From contig NZ_KE383905.1 of assembly GCF_000422685.1 (NCBI RefSeq), forward strand, positions 255,065-319,064: DNA of 64,000 nucleotides, read 5' to 3'. This DNA comes from Flavobacterium gelidilacus DSM 15343 (GTDB taxonomy: Bacteria; Bacteroidota; Bacteroidia; Flavobacteriales; Flavobacteriaceae). Below, in pieces: positions 1 through 9,121 of this stretch. Under the pieces are notes generated by a model that was given only the letters and a program-made list of their open reading frames with translations, did not search any database and was not told where the DNA came from. The position numbers and the translations under genes were made by a program. Numbering within the stretch: position 1 is the stretch's first letter; each line of letters opens with the position of its first letter.

Positions 1-1
1 C

Positions 2-1600
2 GTAGTTTGTTCGCTTGGAGATGCGTCCGTAACAGAAGGAGAAATTGCCGAAGCTTTACAAATGGCAGCTTTAAAACAATTGCCCATTTTATATTTGGTA
101 CAAGATAATGGTTGGGATATTTCAGCCAATGCAGCAGAAACGAGAGCTCAAAATGCTTTTGAATATGCAAAAGGTTTTCACGGAATTGAAGCTATTTCAA
201 TTGATGGCGCCAATTTTACTGAAAGTTATGAAGCATTAGAAAAAGTAATTGCAACGATTCGCGCAGAAAGAAGACCATTTTTAGTTCACGCTAAAGTTCC
301 ATTATTGAATCACCATACCTCTGGAGTTCGAATGGAATGGTATCGTGATGATTTGGAAGAAGCACAATCTCGTGATCCTTATCCTGTTTTAATTCAACAA
401 TTAAAAGATAATGGATTTTCGGATGTTCAGATTTCAGATATAGAACAAGAAGCAAAAACTAAAGTTCAGGCTGATTTTGAAAAAGCTCAATTAGCAGAAG
501 ATCCAAAACCAGAAGATTTATTCACAAACGATTTTGCTCCAACACCAATAACAGAAGAAGTTGGAGAACGAAATCCAGAGCGCGAAGAAAAAGTCGTAAT
601 GGTTGATTGTGCTTTGTTTGCAGTCGAAGAAATCATGAGAAAACATCCCGAAAGTTTGTTATACGGACAAGACGTTGGTGGACGATTAGGAGGAGTTTTT
701 AGAGAAGCGGCCACATTAGCACAAAAATTCGGAGACGAAAGAGTTTTCAATACACCCATTCAAGAAGCTTTTATTGTGGGTTCAACGGTTGGAATGTCAG
801 CTGTAGGTTTAAAACCAATTGTTGAGGTTCAGTTTGCTGATTATATTTGGCCTGGTTTAAATCAGTTGTTTACAGAAGTCAGTCGTTCGTGTTATTTATC
901 GAACGGGAAATGGCCAGTAAGCATGATTTTACGTGTGCCAATTGGAGCATACGGAAGTGGTGGACCATATCATTCTTCATCTGTAGAAAGTGTTTTAACG
1001 AATATTCGCGGAATCAAAATCGCTTATCCAAGTAATGGTGCTGATTTAAAAGGTTTGTTGAAAGCCGCTTATTACGATCCAAATCCGGTGGTATTTTTAG
1101 AACACAAAGGTTTGTATTGGAGTAAAGTTAAAGGAACAGATGCTGCAAGAGTCAACGAACCAAGCGAAGATTATATGTTGCCTTTCGGAAAAGCAAATAT
1201 CGTTCAAGAAGTTTGGGAACAAGAAACAACAGAAACCATTTCAATCATAACTTACGGAATGGGAGTTCATTGGGCTTTGAATGCTTCGGCAGACATAAAA
1301 AACCAAGTAGAAATTATCGATTTACGAACATTGTATCCTTTAGATGAAGAAGCAATTTTAAAATCCGTAAGAAAAACTAAAAAGTGTTTAGTCGTAACCG
1401 AAGAACCAACCAATAATTCCTTTGCACGTAGTTTGGCCGGTTTAATTCAAGAAAAATGTTTCAAACATCTTGATGCTCCTGTTATGGTGATTGGTTCCGA
1501 AAATATGCCAGCGATTCCTTTAAACAGCACTTTGGAGTTCACTATGATTCCGAATGTAGATAAAGTAAAAGCTAAGATTGATGAGTTGTTTAACTATTAG
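2..1600 (+). CDS. Fused alpha/beta E1 of a 2-oxo acid dehydrogenase, 5' truncated
   Basis: The reading frame is open from base 2, so the gene starts before the window; 532 residues are visible. The first residues hold the second half of a thiamine-diphosphate motif (GDASVTEG, then QDNGWDIS), typical of an E1 alpha subunit. After a linker near visible residue 190 the sequence becomes an E1 beta subunit (LYGQDVGGRLGGVF, FNTPIQEAFIVGSTVGMS, VPIGAYGSGGPYHSSS). E1 decarboxylates a 2-oxo acid and passes the acyl group to lipoyl-E2. The single-chain alpha-beta form is common in Bacteroidota and usually annotated as branched-chain or generic 2-oxo acid dehydrogenase; the substrate cannot be read here. 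The first in-frame ATG (62) is internal and not the start. A palindromic repeat begins over the stop codon. Confidence 0.9.
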   Translation, partial: VVCSLGDASVTEGEIAEALQMAALKQLPILYLVQDNGWDISANAAETRAQNAFEYAKGFHGIEAISIDGANFTESYEALEKVIATIRAERRPFLVHAKVPLLNHHTSGVRMEWYRDDLEEAQSRDPYPVLIQQLKDNGFSDVQISDIEQEAKTKVQADFEKAQLAEDPKPEDLFTNDFAPTPITEEVGERNPEREEKVVMVDCALFAVEEIMRKHPESLLYGQDVGGRLGGVFREAATLAQKFGDERVFNTPIQEAFIVGSTVGMSAVGLKPIVEVQFADYIWPGLNQLFTEVSRSCYLSNGKWPVSMILRVPIGAYGSGGPYHSSSVESVLTNIRGIKIAYPSNGADLKGLLKAAYYDPNPVVFLEHKGLYWSKVKGTDAARVNEPSEDYMLPFGKANIVQEVWEQETTETISIITYGMGVHWALNASADIKNQVEIIDLRTLYPLDEEAILKSVRKTKKCLVVTEEPTNNSFARSLAGLIQEKCFKHLDAPVMVIGSENMPAIPLNSTLEFTMIPNVDKVKAKIDELFNY

Positions 1601-1633
1601 TGTTTAGTTACTGCAAACTAAATACTGAACACT
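1599..1633. repeat. Short imperfect palindromic repeat
   Basis: AGTGTTTAGT (1599-1608) faces ACTGAACACT (1624-1633) with one G-T pair. The same motif vocabulary (ACTGAACACT) recurs in the rpoB-rpoC gap near 56133-56148, so this looks like a dispersed intergenic element. It starts inside the stop codon of the preceding gene. Confidence 0.5.
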
Positions 1634-1640
1634 GCTTACT

Positions 1641-1797
1641 TTTCGTGAAGCTATTTCCAGCTTTCCATTACAAGTTTTTGCAAACAATACTTTTTTTGTA
1701 AGGCATAAAAAGAGCTTCCTTTGGTCGCTTTTTTATGCCAACAAAAAATAGCATTCTTCCACAAAAAGCTTTCCATTGCAATCTGGGCTAGGGAATT
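1641..1797. repeat. Degenerate dispersed intergenic repeat
   Basis: The left arm (about 1648-1674, core GAAGCTATTTCCAGCT) and the right arm (about 1769-1793, core GCAATCTGGGCTAG) flank a self-complementary middle in which GGCATAAAAAG (1701-1711) faces CTTTTTTATGCC (1728-1739). Similar arms occur at 45572-45655 and a right arm at 38591-38631. I recall closely similar intergenic repeats in Flavobacterium genomes. No reading frame is present. Confidence 0.5.
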
Positions 1798-1849
1798 GTT
1801 TTCAAAAGAACTATTTAGATTTGTAATCTATAGGGTTTCCAAAATATTT

Positions 1850-2263
1850 TACGATATAGATTTTTAAGATTCTGAATCAAGTTCAGAATGACAAGATTCT
1901 GATTAAAAAATCTGAAATTCTAAAACAAATTAGTACAAGTAATTTCAGAAAGATAAGCTTGTGAATTAATTTGTGACAAAATAATATTTTCAAATAATAA
2001 AGTCACAAAACTGTGATTAAAAAACAATTTTAAATAAAAAAGTCACAAAAGCGTGACAAAATAAATAGTATTGTAAAAATTGTCACAGAAATTGAAATTC
2101 TAAAATAGTGAAATAAACTTAGGACAAGTTAGTTCAGAATGATTAATCTCTGAAATAAAAGATGTTACGTGTAAATATTTATAAAATAAATTACCGCAAC
2201 ACCATTTCATAAGTGTAAAAGTGCAAAAATTTACTGCGTATAAAAAGAGGAAATAGTGATTTT
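1850..2263. other. Gene-free convergent region with spaced GTCACA motifs
   Basis: No credible gene lies between the convergent genes ending at 1600 and 2264. GTCACA motifs start at 2002, 2042 and 2082, exactly 40 bases apart. The first two are dyads: TCACA-AAAC-TGTGA and GTCAC-AAAAGC-GTGAC. A related TTGTGACA lies at 1971. GAAATTCTAAAA also occurs twice (about 1914 and 2094), suggesting an old local duplication. No promoter or RNA gene was recognised. Confidence 0.4.
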
Positions 2264-3313
2264 TTAATTTGTTTCCCTTTCAAGTTGCTCATTTTTAGCT
2301 TTTCTGTTTTTTAAAATATTGATGTAGTGTAAAGCGTTATTGTCGTTATAATCGGTGTAAGATTTCGTTACCCATTTTAAGGCAGTGTTAATATCTCCGT
2401 TTATTTCACTAATAATTCCCATATTGTAACAAGCTCTTCCTGCAATTTTTGCTTTTTTGTTATTGGTTTCAAGTAGCCATAATTCGGCAGCACTATCCCA
2501 TTCTCCAGCTTGAGCTCTTCTTTTGCCTATTTCAAAATTATTGGTTCCTTTTACATAATAATCTCTAGTGACTCTTATGTTATAGGGAAGAATTCGATTG
2601 GCATAAGCTATTCCCAAATCTTTACTAACAGATATGACCGCATCTTTACGAGTTTTAATAGTTTCAAAAGCTTTGACAGGATTAATACCTCTTCCTTTTA
2701 AATTCAAAGTTTTTGAATCGGCAAATACATCTAAAATTAATTTATCGTTATTGTCGTAAATTCTCCAACCTGATTTTATTAAAGTAGTTACTGATACTTC
2801 ATGTTCAATTGCAGGAATTTTGAGTCCTAAGTTGTTTTTTATTTCTGTAGTATATGTTTTATAAGCTACATCAGAATCTGTATCGAAAAAGGATAATTCG
2901 TAAATAGCATCTAGATTTTTTTTAGAACAAATTTCTTCAATTTTTTCCCAAGGCAATTCGTCTGAAAAACGATCAATACTAAATGTTTTTGAAGCAATAC
3001 TATCTAAAATTACTACGTTAGTGAGGTTGCTGTTTTTTAATAATTCTTCTTTTAAACTTATAATTTCGGAATTGCTTCCAATTTTATCTAATTCTTTACC
3101 TTCAATAGTTAGTATCTTGTCAATAGCATCTAGAACTTCTTGTTTCTTAGTAGGAATAGTTCTGTTTATGATGCCTATTTTAGTTGTGTTTTTATTTAAA
3201 AGAACAGGAGCAGGTTCTGTTACATTTAGCGTAAGTGTGTTGGTAGCACTGCATGAAAGTAAAAGGTTTATAAGTACAAAGCAACTAACTGAAAGAAATA
3301 TTTTTTTATTCAT
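2264..3313 (-). CDS. DUF6340-like lipoprotein
   Basis: This 349-residue protein has a lipoprotein signal peptide with lipobox LLLSC (Cys near residue 21), so it is probably lipid-anchored in the envelope. The mature start (VTEPAPVLLNKNTTKIGIIN) resembles the family I know as DUF6340, which has no assigned function. The last 80 residues look like a degenerate TPR helix pair (GRACYNMGIISEINGDINTA). The gene lies 59 bases downstream of the AsmA-like gene on the same strand with no terminator seen between, so co-transcription is likely. The start is an ATG without a Shine-Dalgarno sequence, usual in this phylum. Confidence 0.75.
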   Translation of the reverse strand: MNKKIFLSVSCFVLINLLLSCSATNTLTLNVTEPAPVLLNKNTTKIGIINRTIPTKKQEVLDAIDKILTIEGKELDKIGSNSEIISLKEELLKNSNLTNVVILDSIASKTFSIDRFSDELPWEKIEEICSKKNLDAIYELSFFDTDSDVAYKTYTTEIKNNLGLKIPAIEHEVSVTTLIKSGWRIYDNNDKLILDVFADSKTLNLKGRGINPVKAFETIKTRKDAVISVSKDLGIAYANRILPYNIRVTRDYYVKGTNNFEIGKRRAQAGEWDSAAELWLLETNNKKAKIAGRACYNMGIISEINGDINTALKWVTKSYTDYNDNNALHYINILKNRKAKNEQLERETN

Positions 3314-3372
3314 AAGATCTTGTAATAAGATGTAAATATAGTTGATTTTAAGCTTATTATCCTTTTTTAAAC

Positions 3373-6168
3373 TTATTCCACTTTCTCAACCGGACTAATT
3401 ACCTTTGGAATACTATCACTTTTAACGGGTGCATTTATAGGAGTTACACCATCTTCATAAATAGTTTCTTCTAAATCTTCTGATTTTTTTCCAATATTAA
3501 TTTGAGGATTATCTTGATTTCCTGTCACTTTTATGGGAATTCCAATTATTCCTAAAGGTGGTAATCCAACACGCATTTTTAAATTAAGATTTCCATCTAA
3601 ACTGCTTTGTCCCTCAAAACGCAAACGAAATCCTGAAACTTTGAATTTAAAGCGTTCAATCGTTAATAAATTATTTTTGATGGTTGATTTTATATCAACT
3701 TTTGTGATATCAGGATCTTTAATATCTGGATTTTCTGTTCTTGAAGCAACCGTGTTTAGTAATTTGAAACCTTTCATTTTGACATGTTTCACAGAAAGTG
3801 TTCCTTTTCCTTCTAGTGAAGGCATTACGGGTTCCATTTGGTTGTTTAAAACTCCTTTTATGGCGTAATCTAAAGAAACGATTCCTTCTGCATTTTCTGC
3901 TGCGGTTACAATTTCCTTAAATAATTTAATTTCGTTATAAGCTCGTTTTACATCAAAATCTTTGGCTTTTATGGTGTAGTCAAAATAAGCTTTTTCTTTG
4001 CCTTCATTTTTATAAGTTCCATTCATTTTGGCAGTTGCACCAATTATTCCTAAAGTACCATTTTTTAAAGAAGCCATTCCTCTTTGCATTTGAATAATTC
4101 CTCCTAAATTTTCAATGATAATGTCATCGTACTTGACTTTTTTAGCTTTAGTTTGAATGGTTAAATCCAAATTTGTTGGAATTTCAATTACACCAGAAAC
4201 TGTACTTGAAGTTGTGGTTTCTTCTGTAGTTGTAGTTTCCGTTGGCATCAATTCATTAATATTCAAATAATTTGATGTAAAAGATAAGTTCCCTTTTAAG
4301 GTTTCTTTATCAGACAAATAAAAATTAATCACATTCAAAACATAACCATTCATAGTAATATCAGATTGTCCATATTTTCCTCTAAAATCAGCAAAATTCA
4401 TCTTTTCTTGATTAAAGGTAAATAGCCCTTTTTCAATTAAAAACGGTTTTGGAAGTAATTCACTTGTGGTTTGTATGTTTGTTAAATCAAGTGTTCCGCT
4501 GTTTTTTAAATTTTGATATTTTCCTTTAGTTGCATCGCTTTGTTTTCCTGCTAAAGAAAGGTCAGCTTTAATAATTCCATTTATATCTAAGCCTTTTTGA
4601 GCAAATACTTTATAAACAGGAGCTAAATTTATTGTTCCTTTAGCTTGAATATCATAGTTCAAATCAGAGAAATCTTTAAAATTAGCATTTAAGGTAAAAG
4701 GTTCGTTTTCAAAACTAAAAGTTGCAGGTGAAATTACAAAAGAAGCATCTTTAAATTCAGAAGTTGGACAATTTAAATTAGCTTTAATGTTGATTTTTTC
4801 AATTGGTTTTGGATAGTAACTCGTTTTTAAAGAACTATTAGTTACATTAAAATATCCTTTAGTCACAGGAAATTTTTGTTCATCAGCACTATAAGTTCCG
4901 TTTGAAACTATATCAGTATCAAGATTTCCAGTTAATTGCAAATTCGGAATTTGAAGCGCATCAGAAAGTGTCTTTAAATCTAATTTTGATTTAATTTTTG
5001 TGTTGATTTTGATCTTGTTTCCAAAACCTTCAGATTTTAAAATAGCACTTAATTTGTTTTGATTTACATCAAAATACAAAGAATCTAGTTGGACAGAAAG
5101 TCGATTAATATCAAGATTTGGAAGTTTTGTGTCTAAATTTAAATAGATATTTTCAACAGCAAATGGAGCTTTCCCATTTTTCACAAAACCATCTCTGATA
5201 TTAATTTTAAAACGAACTTCTGGATTAATATTTTCAGCAGCAATATATTTTCCTTTTAATGAAAAGGAAGCTGAAGTTGTTCCTTTCATTACAGTTTGAC
5301 TTTTCCATGAAATGTATTCGGCTGGTAAAGCTGTAAATAAGTCATCCAAATTACTATTTTCGGTTTTTAAATTGAAATCCATATCATAACCATTTGATAA
5401 GAAATTAAAATATCCTTTAAATTCAACAGGTAATTTGTTAATGATTAGGTCGTTTTTTTCGAACACAAACGCTAAGGAATTGGTGTTTATTTTCGTAATT
5501 AAATCAGCTTTTACAGCTTTGTTTTTTAAATATTCATTAGAATCGTAAGTGAAGTTTAAGTTTTCAATGCTTGCAGAAGTTGTCAGGCTAAAATTAACAT
5601 CCAAAAGATTACCCTTTCCTTTATAATTAAATCCTTTAGCCTCTATCAACATTTTCGTTGAAACATCGTTGTAAACAAGTTCACTATTTAGAATTTGAAT
5701 ATTTTTTAAATTTAAAGAAGCTGAACTGTTGTCTGTAACAGCTGTTTCACCTGATTTATAGACATTGTAGTTTGCTTCTCCTTTTTTATTTACCTGAACG
5801 TTAATTTTGGCGTTTTCTATGAAAATTTTGTCAATTTGTGCTTCACTTCCAAAAAGCATGCTTGGAATATCAATGCCAAAACCAATTTCTTTAGCCGTAA
5901 TTAAAGATTGTTTTTCAAATGGAGCAGAACCATTCAATGAAAATTCCTCTAAAGTCAAGGTTAAAGATGGAAAATGGTTGAAAAAGGATAAATTAGAATC
6001 TTTAAAATTTAATTCACCTTCCAAATTTTCATTGGCAAACAATTTGACTTTTTCGGTTATTGTGTCAGCAAAAAGAATAGGTACAATAACTAATATTGCT
6101 AAAACACTACCTATTGATATTCCTGTAAATTTTAAAGCTTTGAGGAATAATTTTCTCTCTATTGCCAT
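3373..6168 (-). CDS. AsmA-like family protein
   Basis: This 931-residue protein has one N-terminal membrane anchor (about residues 14-36) followed by a long beta-rich region. The start matches the AsmA N-terminal pattern and the part from about residue 600 matches an AsmA-like C-terminal domain (ending GLPPLGIIGIPIKVTGNQDN). The family includes TamB, YhdP and AsmA, long periplasmic proteins thought to bridge inner and outer membranes and carry lipids; that role is transferred by family, not shown here. A run of Thr and Glu (about residues 637-650) may be a flexible linker. A TACATTTG promoter element lies 17 bases upstream. It probably leads a two-gene unit with the DUF6340 lipoprotein. Confidence 0.85.
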   Translation of the reverse strand: MAIERKLFLKALKFTGISIGSVLAILVIVPILFADTITEKVKLFANENLEGELNFKDSNLSFFNHFPSLTLTLEEFSLNGSAPFEKQSLITAKEIGFGIDIPSMLFGSEAQIDKIFIENAKINVQVNKKGEANYNVYKSGETAVTDNSSASLNLKNIQILNSELVYNDVSTKMLIEAKGFNYKGKGNLLDVNFSLTTSASIENLNFTYDSNEYLKNKAVKADLITKINTNSLAFVFEKNDLIINKLPVEFKGYFNFLSNGYDMDFNLKTENSNLDDLFTALPAEYISWKSQTVMKGTTSASFSLKGKYIAAENINPEVRFKINIRDGFVKNGKAPFAVENIYLNLDTKLPNLDINRLSVQLDSLYFDVNQNKLSAILKSEGFGNKIKINTKIKSKLDLKTLSDALQIPNLQLTGNLDTDIVSNGTYSADEQKFPVTKGYFNVTNSSLKTSYYPKPIEKINIKANLNCPTSEFKDASFVISPATFSFENEPFTLNANFKDFSDLNYDIQAKGTINLAPVYKVFAQKGLDINGIIKADLSLAGKQSDATKGKYQNLKNSGTLDLTNIQTTSELLPKPFLIEKGLFTFNQEKMNFADFRGKYGQSDITMNGYVLNVINFYLSDKETLKGNLSFTSNYLNINELMPTETTTTEETTTSSTVSGVIEIPTNLDLTIQTKAKKVKYDDIIIENLGGIIQMQRGMASLKNGTLGIIGATAKMNGTYKNEGKEKAYFDYTIKAKDFDVKRAYNEIKLFKEIVTAAENAEGIVSLDYAIKGVLNNQMEPVMPSLEGKGTLSVKHVKMKGFKLLNTVASRTENPDIKDPDITKVDIKSTIKNNLLTIERFKFKVSGFRLRFEGQSSLDGNLNLKMRVGLPPLGIIGIPIKVTGNQDNPQINIGKKSEDLEETIYEDGVTPINAPVKSDSIPKVISPVEKVE

Positions 6169-6185
6169 TGTTTTTTGAATTTTTG

Positions 6186-6193
6186 CAAATGTA
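6186..6193 (-). promoter_or_regulatory. Bacteroidota -7 promoter element of the AsmA-like gene
   Basis: On the minus strand this reads TACATTTG, matching the TAnnTTTG consensus, 17 bases before the ATG at 6168. No clear TTTG -33 box is seen. Confidence 0.55.
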
Positions 6194-6230
6194 TGATTAT
6201 TAAGCTATAATTTTAAAAAAATATCAGTTT

Positions 6231-6278
6231 GACAATAATAAAAACCGTAATCTCATTATTATATGAAATTACGGTTTT
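6231..6278 (-). terminator. Intrinsic terminator after the DUF4136 gene
   Basis: AAAACCGTAAT (6241-6251) pairs with ATTACGGTTTT (6268-6278). Read on the minus strand the hairpin ends in TTTTTATTATT. Confidence 0.75.
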
Positions 6279-6306
6279 CGATATTTGTTTTAATTAAATA
6301 CTTAAA

Positions 6307-6843
6307 TTACTTAATTATAGGTGGATATTGTTCTAAAATTTTATCTACAAATTCTTTAATTCTTGCGTCTTTTTTATTGGTATCTTTTGTTAAATAACCA
6401 CTTCCTTCACCTTGCCAAATCATTTCTTTGGTCTTTCCGTCAAACATATCGATGAATAAAGTTCCTTCCGGAGTTGTGTAAACAGAATTCATTCCCATTC
6501 CCATCATTCCCCAATTGTTCCAACCCCAACCGAAGCCCATTCCCCACATGTTGTTGTTGTATACATTAACGCGTTCACTTTCTTTGGTAAAAATGCTAAT
6601 TAGCATATTTGGGTTTTCAGATTTTGAAAAACCTTTTGCACTCATAGCTTCATCAATAGAACGTAGAATTCTTTTTTTGTCTAAATCAGAAATTTCGACT
6701 TTGTCAATACTTGCCTTTATGTACGCATAAGTTTTGTACTGATTGAAATCTACTTTTTTATCATAATCTGCATTTACTCTAACTGAACTGCATGAAGCTA
6801 GTACAAAGAGCATAAATAAGGGAATTAATTTTAGTGTTTTCAT
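6307..6843 (-). CDS. DUF4136-domain lipoprotein
   Basis: This 178-residue protein has a lipoprotein signal (LFVLASCSS, Cys at residue 18). The mature part begins with the DUF4136 hallmark V-x-x-DYDKKVDFNQYKTYAY and continues as the usual family domain, with a glycine/methionine/tryptophan-rich stretch at residues 98-117 (NNNMWGMGFGWGWNNW). The function of DUF4136 is unknown. The gene starts 42 bases after the urocanate hydratase stop on the same strand and is followed by a clear terminator, so the two may form one transcript, although no functional link is known. Confidence 0.85.
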   Translation of the reverse strand: MKTLKLIPLFMLFVLASCSSVRVNADYDKKVDFNQYKTYAYIKASIDKVEISDLDKKRILRSIDEAMSAKGFSKSENPNMLISIFTKESERVNVYNNNMWGMGFGWGWNNWGMMGMGMNSVYTTPEGTLFIDMFDGKTKEMIWQGEGSGYLTKDTNKKDARIKEFVDKILEQYPPIIK

Positions 6844-6885
6844 AGCTTTTTAATTTTTTGATTGCTCGATTAATAGAAATATCTA

Positions 6886-9093
6886 TTATTTAAATAAATC
6901 ATCATTAACTATATTAGGGATGGTGACTTTTAATAAAGGTTGCGTGGCCATCGCTCTTTTTATAGCAAAAATAGCTCCTTCATTTCTTGCCCAATTTCTT
7001 CTTGAGATTCCGTTGTTGACATCCCAGAAAAGCATTGATGCTAAGCGTCTTGAAGCCTCTTTACTACCATCAAGAACCATACCAAATCCACCATTTATAA
7101 CTTCTCCCCATCCAACACCACCACCATTATGAATAGAAACCCAAGTCGCCCCTCTAAAACTATCTCCGATTACATTTTGAATAGCCATGTCAGCTGTAAA
7201 ACGCGAACCGTCATAAATGTTAGAAGTTTCTCTATAAGGTGAATCTGTCCCAGAAACATCGTGATGATCTCTTCCTAAAATTATAGTTTCAATTTCTCCT
7301 TTTGCAATGGCTTGGTTGAAAGCTTCTGCAATTTTTATTCTTCCTTCTGAATCTGCATAAAGGATTCGTGCTTGTGATCCAACGACTAATTTATTTTCTT
7401 GAGCACCTTTAATCCATTGAATATTATCGGCCATTTGTTGCTGAATTTCTTCTGGAGAATTTTTCATCATTTCTTCTAAAACATTACAAGCAATTTTATC
7501 TGTTTTAGCCAAATCTTCTGGTTTTCCTGAAGCACAAACCCAGCGGAAAGGTCCAAATCCATAATCGAAACACATTGGCCCCATTATGTCTTGAACGTAA
7601 CTATTGTACTTAAAGTCTATATGATTTTCAGCAAAAACATCAGCACCAGCTCGTGAAGCTTCTAATAGAAAAGCGTTTCCATAATCGAAGAAATACGTTC
7701 CTTTTTCGGTGTGTTTGTTTATGGCATTTGCGTGTCTTCTTAACGTTTTTTGAACTTCTTCTTTAAATTTTGATGGATTGTTTGCCATCATTTCGTTAGA
7801 TTCTTCAAAAGTGAATCCGATAGGGTAGTAGCCACCAGCCCAAGGATTATGAAGAGAAGTTTGGTCGGAACCTAAATCAATATGTAGATTTTCTTTGTCA
7901 AAACGTTCCCAAACATCTACTATATTTCCCAAATAAGCAATTGAAACTACTTCTTTGTTCTCTAAAGCTATTTTTACTCTTGGTACTAATTTGTCAATAT
8001 CTTCAACGACTTCGTTAATCCAACCTTGTGAATGACGAATGTGAGTTATTTTTGGATTTACTTCTGCACAAACGGTTACACAACCTGCAATGTTTCCTGC
8101 TTTTGGTTGTGCACCCGACATTCCTCCTAATCCTGATGTTACAAATAAACCTCCTTTTGGCGATTTTTTAATTTTTCTGAATCCGTTTAAAACTGTGATT
8201 GTTGTTCCGTGTACAATTCCTTGTGGGCCAATGTACATATAACTACCTGCTGTCATTTGTCCGTATTGCGAAACACCTAAAGCGTTCATTTTTTCCCAAT
8301 CATCCGGTTTTGAATAATTCGGAATAACCATTCCGTTTGTAACTACAACTCTTGGTGCCTCTTTGTGACTTGGGTATAAACCCATTGGATGGCCAGAATA
8401 CATGGTTAGTGTTTGTTCGTCTGTCATTTCAGACAAATACTTCATGGTTAAAAGGTATTGTGCCCAATTTTGGAACACAGCACCATTTCCACCATAAGTA
8501 ATTAATTCGTGAGGATGTTGAGCGACAGCATAATCCAAATTATTTTGAATCATTAACATAATAGCTTTTGCTTGCTCGCTTTTTCCTGGATATTCAGATA
8601 CTGGACGCGCTTTCATTTCGTAATCTGGACGAAAACGATACATGTAGATACGACCATATTTCTCTAATTCTTCTTTAAATTCAGGAAGTAGAATAGCGTG
8701 ATGTTTTGGTTCAAAGTAACGCAAGGCATTTTGTAAGGCTAATTTAACTTCAGCTTCAGAAAGAATTTCTTTTCTTTTTGGGGCATGATTTATTTCCGTT
8801 TCATATGGTTTTACATTTGGTAAATCATTTGGAATTCCTTGTTGTATTTGTTCTTTGAAAGTCATTTTTTCTTTTATTTGATTATTTGATTTTTCGAAAA
8901 TTCGATTAATCGAAGTATCATTTTTAATATTTCCTGTTTTTTTATCATATCCATAAGCACAGTGTCTGCATCCGCTTTTGCAACAATAGCCTCTTTTGAG
9001 ATGGTATTTTTCGGTAAAACACTTGTATCCTTCAGGTGTGTAGTAGAAATCTTCACCTTCAATTAAATTATTTGGATCAATTGTATTGTTCAT
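6886..9093 (-). CDS. hutU: Urocanate hydratase with N-terminal DUF5522 domain
   Basis: This 735-residue frame joins two proteins. Residues 1-56 match DUF5522, a small Cys-rich family (CCKSGCRHCAYGYD, Cys 37, 38, 42 and 45). From Met77 it is a full urocanate hydratase of the longer Bacteroidota type: NAD-binding region GLGGMSGAQPKAG, FRWVCASGK with the probable active-site Cys520, and HNGGGVGWGEVINGG. The enzyme hydrates urocanate to imidazolone propionate in histidine breakdown, using tightly bound NAD+ as electrophile. No hutH, hutI or hutG lies in the window. Residues 57-76 form a polar linker. An ATG at Met77 (8865) could allow separate initiation. A TAAATTTG element lies only 5 bases before the first ATG, favouring the long form. 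Confidence 0.93.
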   Translation of the reverse strand: MNNTIDPNNLIEGEDFYYTPEGYKCFTEKYHLKRGYCCKSGCRHCAYGYDKKTGNIKNDTSINRIFEKSNNQIKEKMTFKEQIQQGIPNDLPNVKPYETEINHAPKRKEILSEAEVKLALQNALRYFEPKHHAILLPEFKEELEKYGRIYMYRFRPDYEMKARPVSEYPGKSEQAKAIMLMIQNNLDYAVAQHPHELITYGGNGAVFQNWAQYLLTMKYLSEMTDEQTLTMYSGHPMGLYPSHKEAPRVVVTNGMVIPNYSKPDDWEKMNALGVSQYGQMTAGSYMYIGPQGIVHGTTITVLNGFRKIKKSPKGGLFVTSGLGGMSGAQPKAGNIAGCVTVCAEVNPKITHIRHSQGWINEVVEDIDKLVPRVKIALENKEVVSIAYLGNIVDVWERFDKENLHIDLGSDQTSLHNPWAGGYYPIGFTFEESNEMMANNPSKFKEEVQKTLRRHANAINKHTEKGTYFFDYGNAFLLEASRAGADVFAENHIDFKYNSYVQDIMGPMCFDYGFGPFRWVCASGKPEDLAKTDKIACNVLEEMMKNSPEEIQQQMADNIQWIKGAQENKLVVGSQARILYADSEGRIKIAEAFNQAIAKGEIETIILGRDHHDVSGTDSPYRETSNIYDGSRFTADMAIQNVIGDSFRGATWVSIHNGGGVGWGEVINGGFGMVLDGSKEASRRLASMLFWDVNNGISRRNWARNEGAIFAIKRAMATQPLLKVTIPNIVNDDLFK

Positions 9094-9098
9094 ATCTA

Positions 9099-9106
9099 CA
9101 AATTTA
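9099..9106 (-). promoter_or_regulatory. -7 promoter element of hutU
   Basis: TAAATTTG on the minus strand ends 5 bases before the hutU ATG, implying a nearly leaderless mRNA. It lies inside the upstream part of the divergent gene. No -33 box is obvious. Confidence 0.45.
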
Positions 9107-9121
9107 GCAACTTTGTATGAT

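Noticed and set aside
1971..2090. CRISPR array
   Set aside because: The repeated unit is only about 8 bases with degenerate surroundings; there are no 25-40 base identical repeats and no cas genes.
9086..9121. TTG start for the small HExxH protein
   Set aside because: It overlaps the hutU start and promoter; the ATG at 9122 gives a more natural N-terminus.
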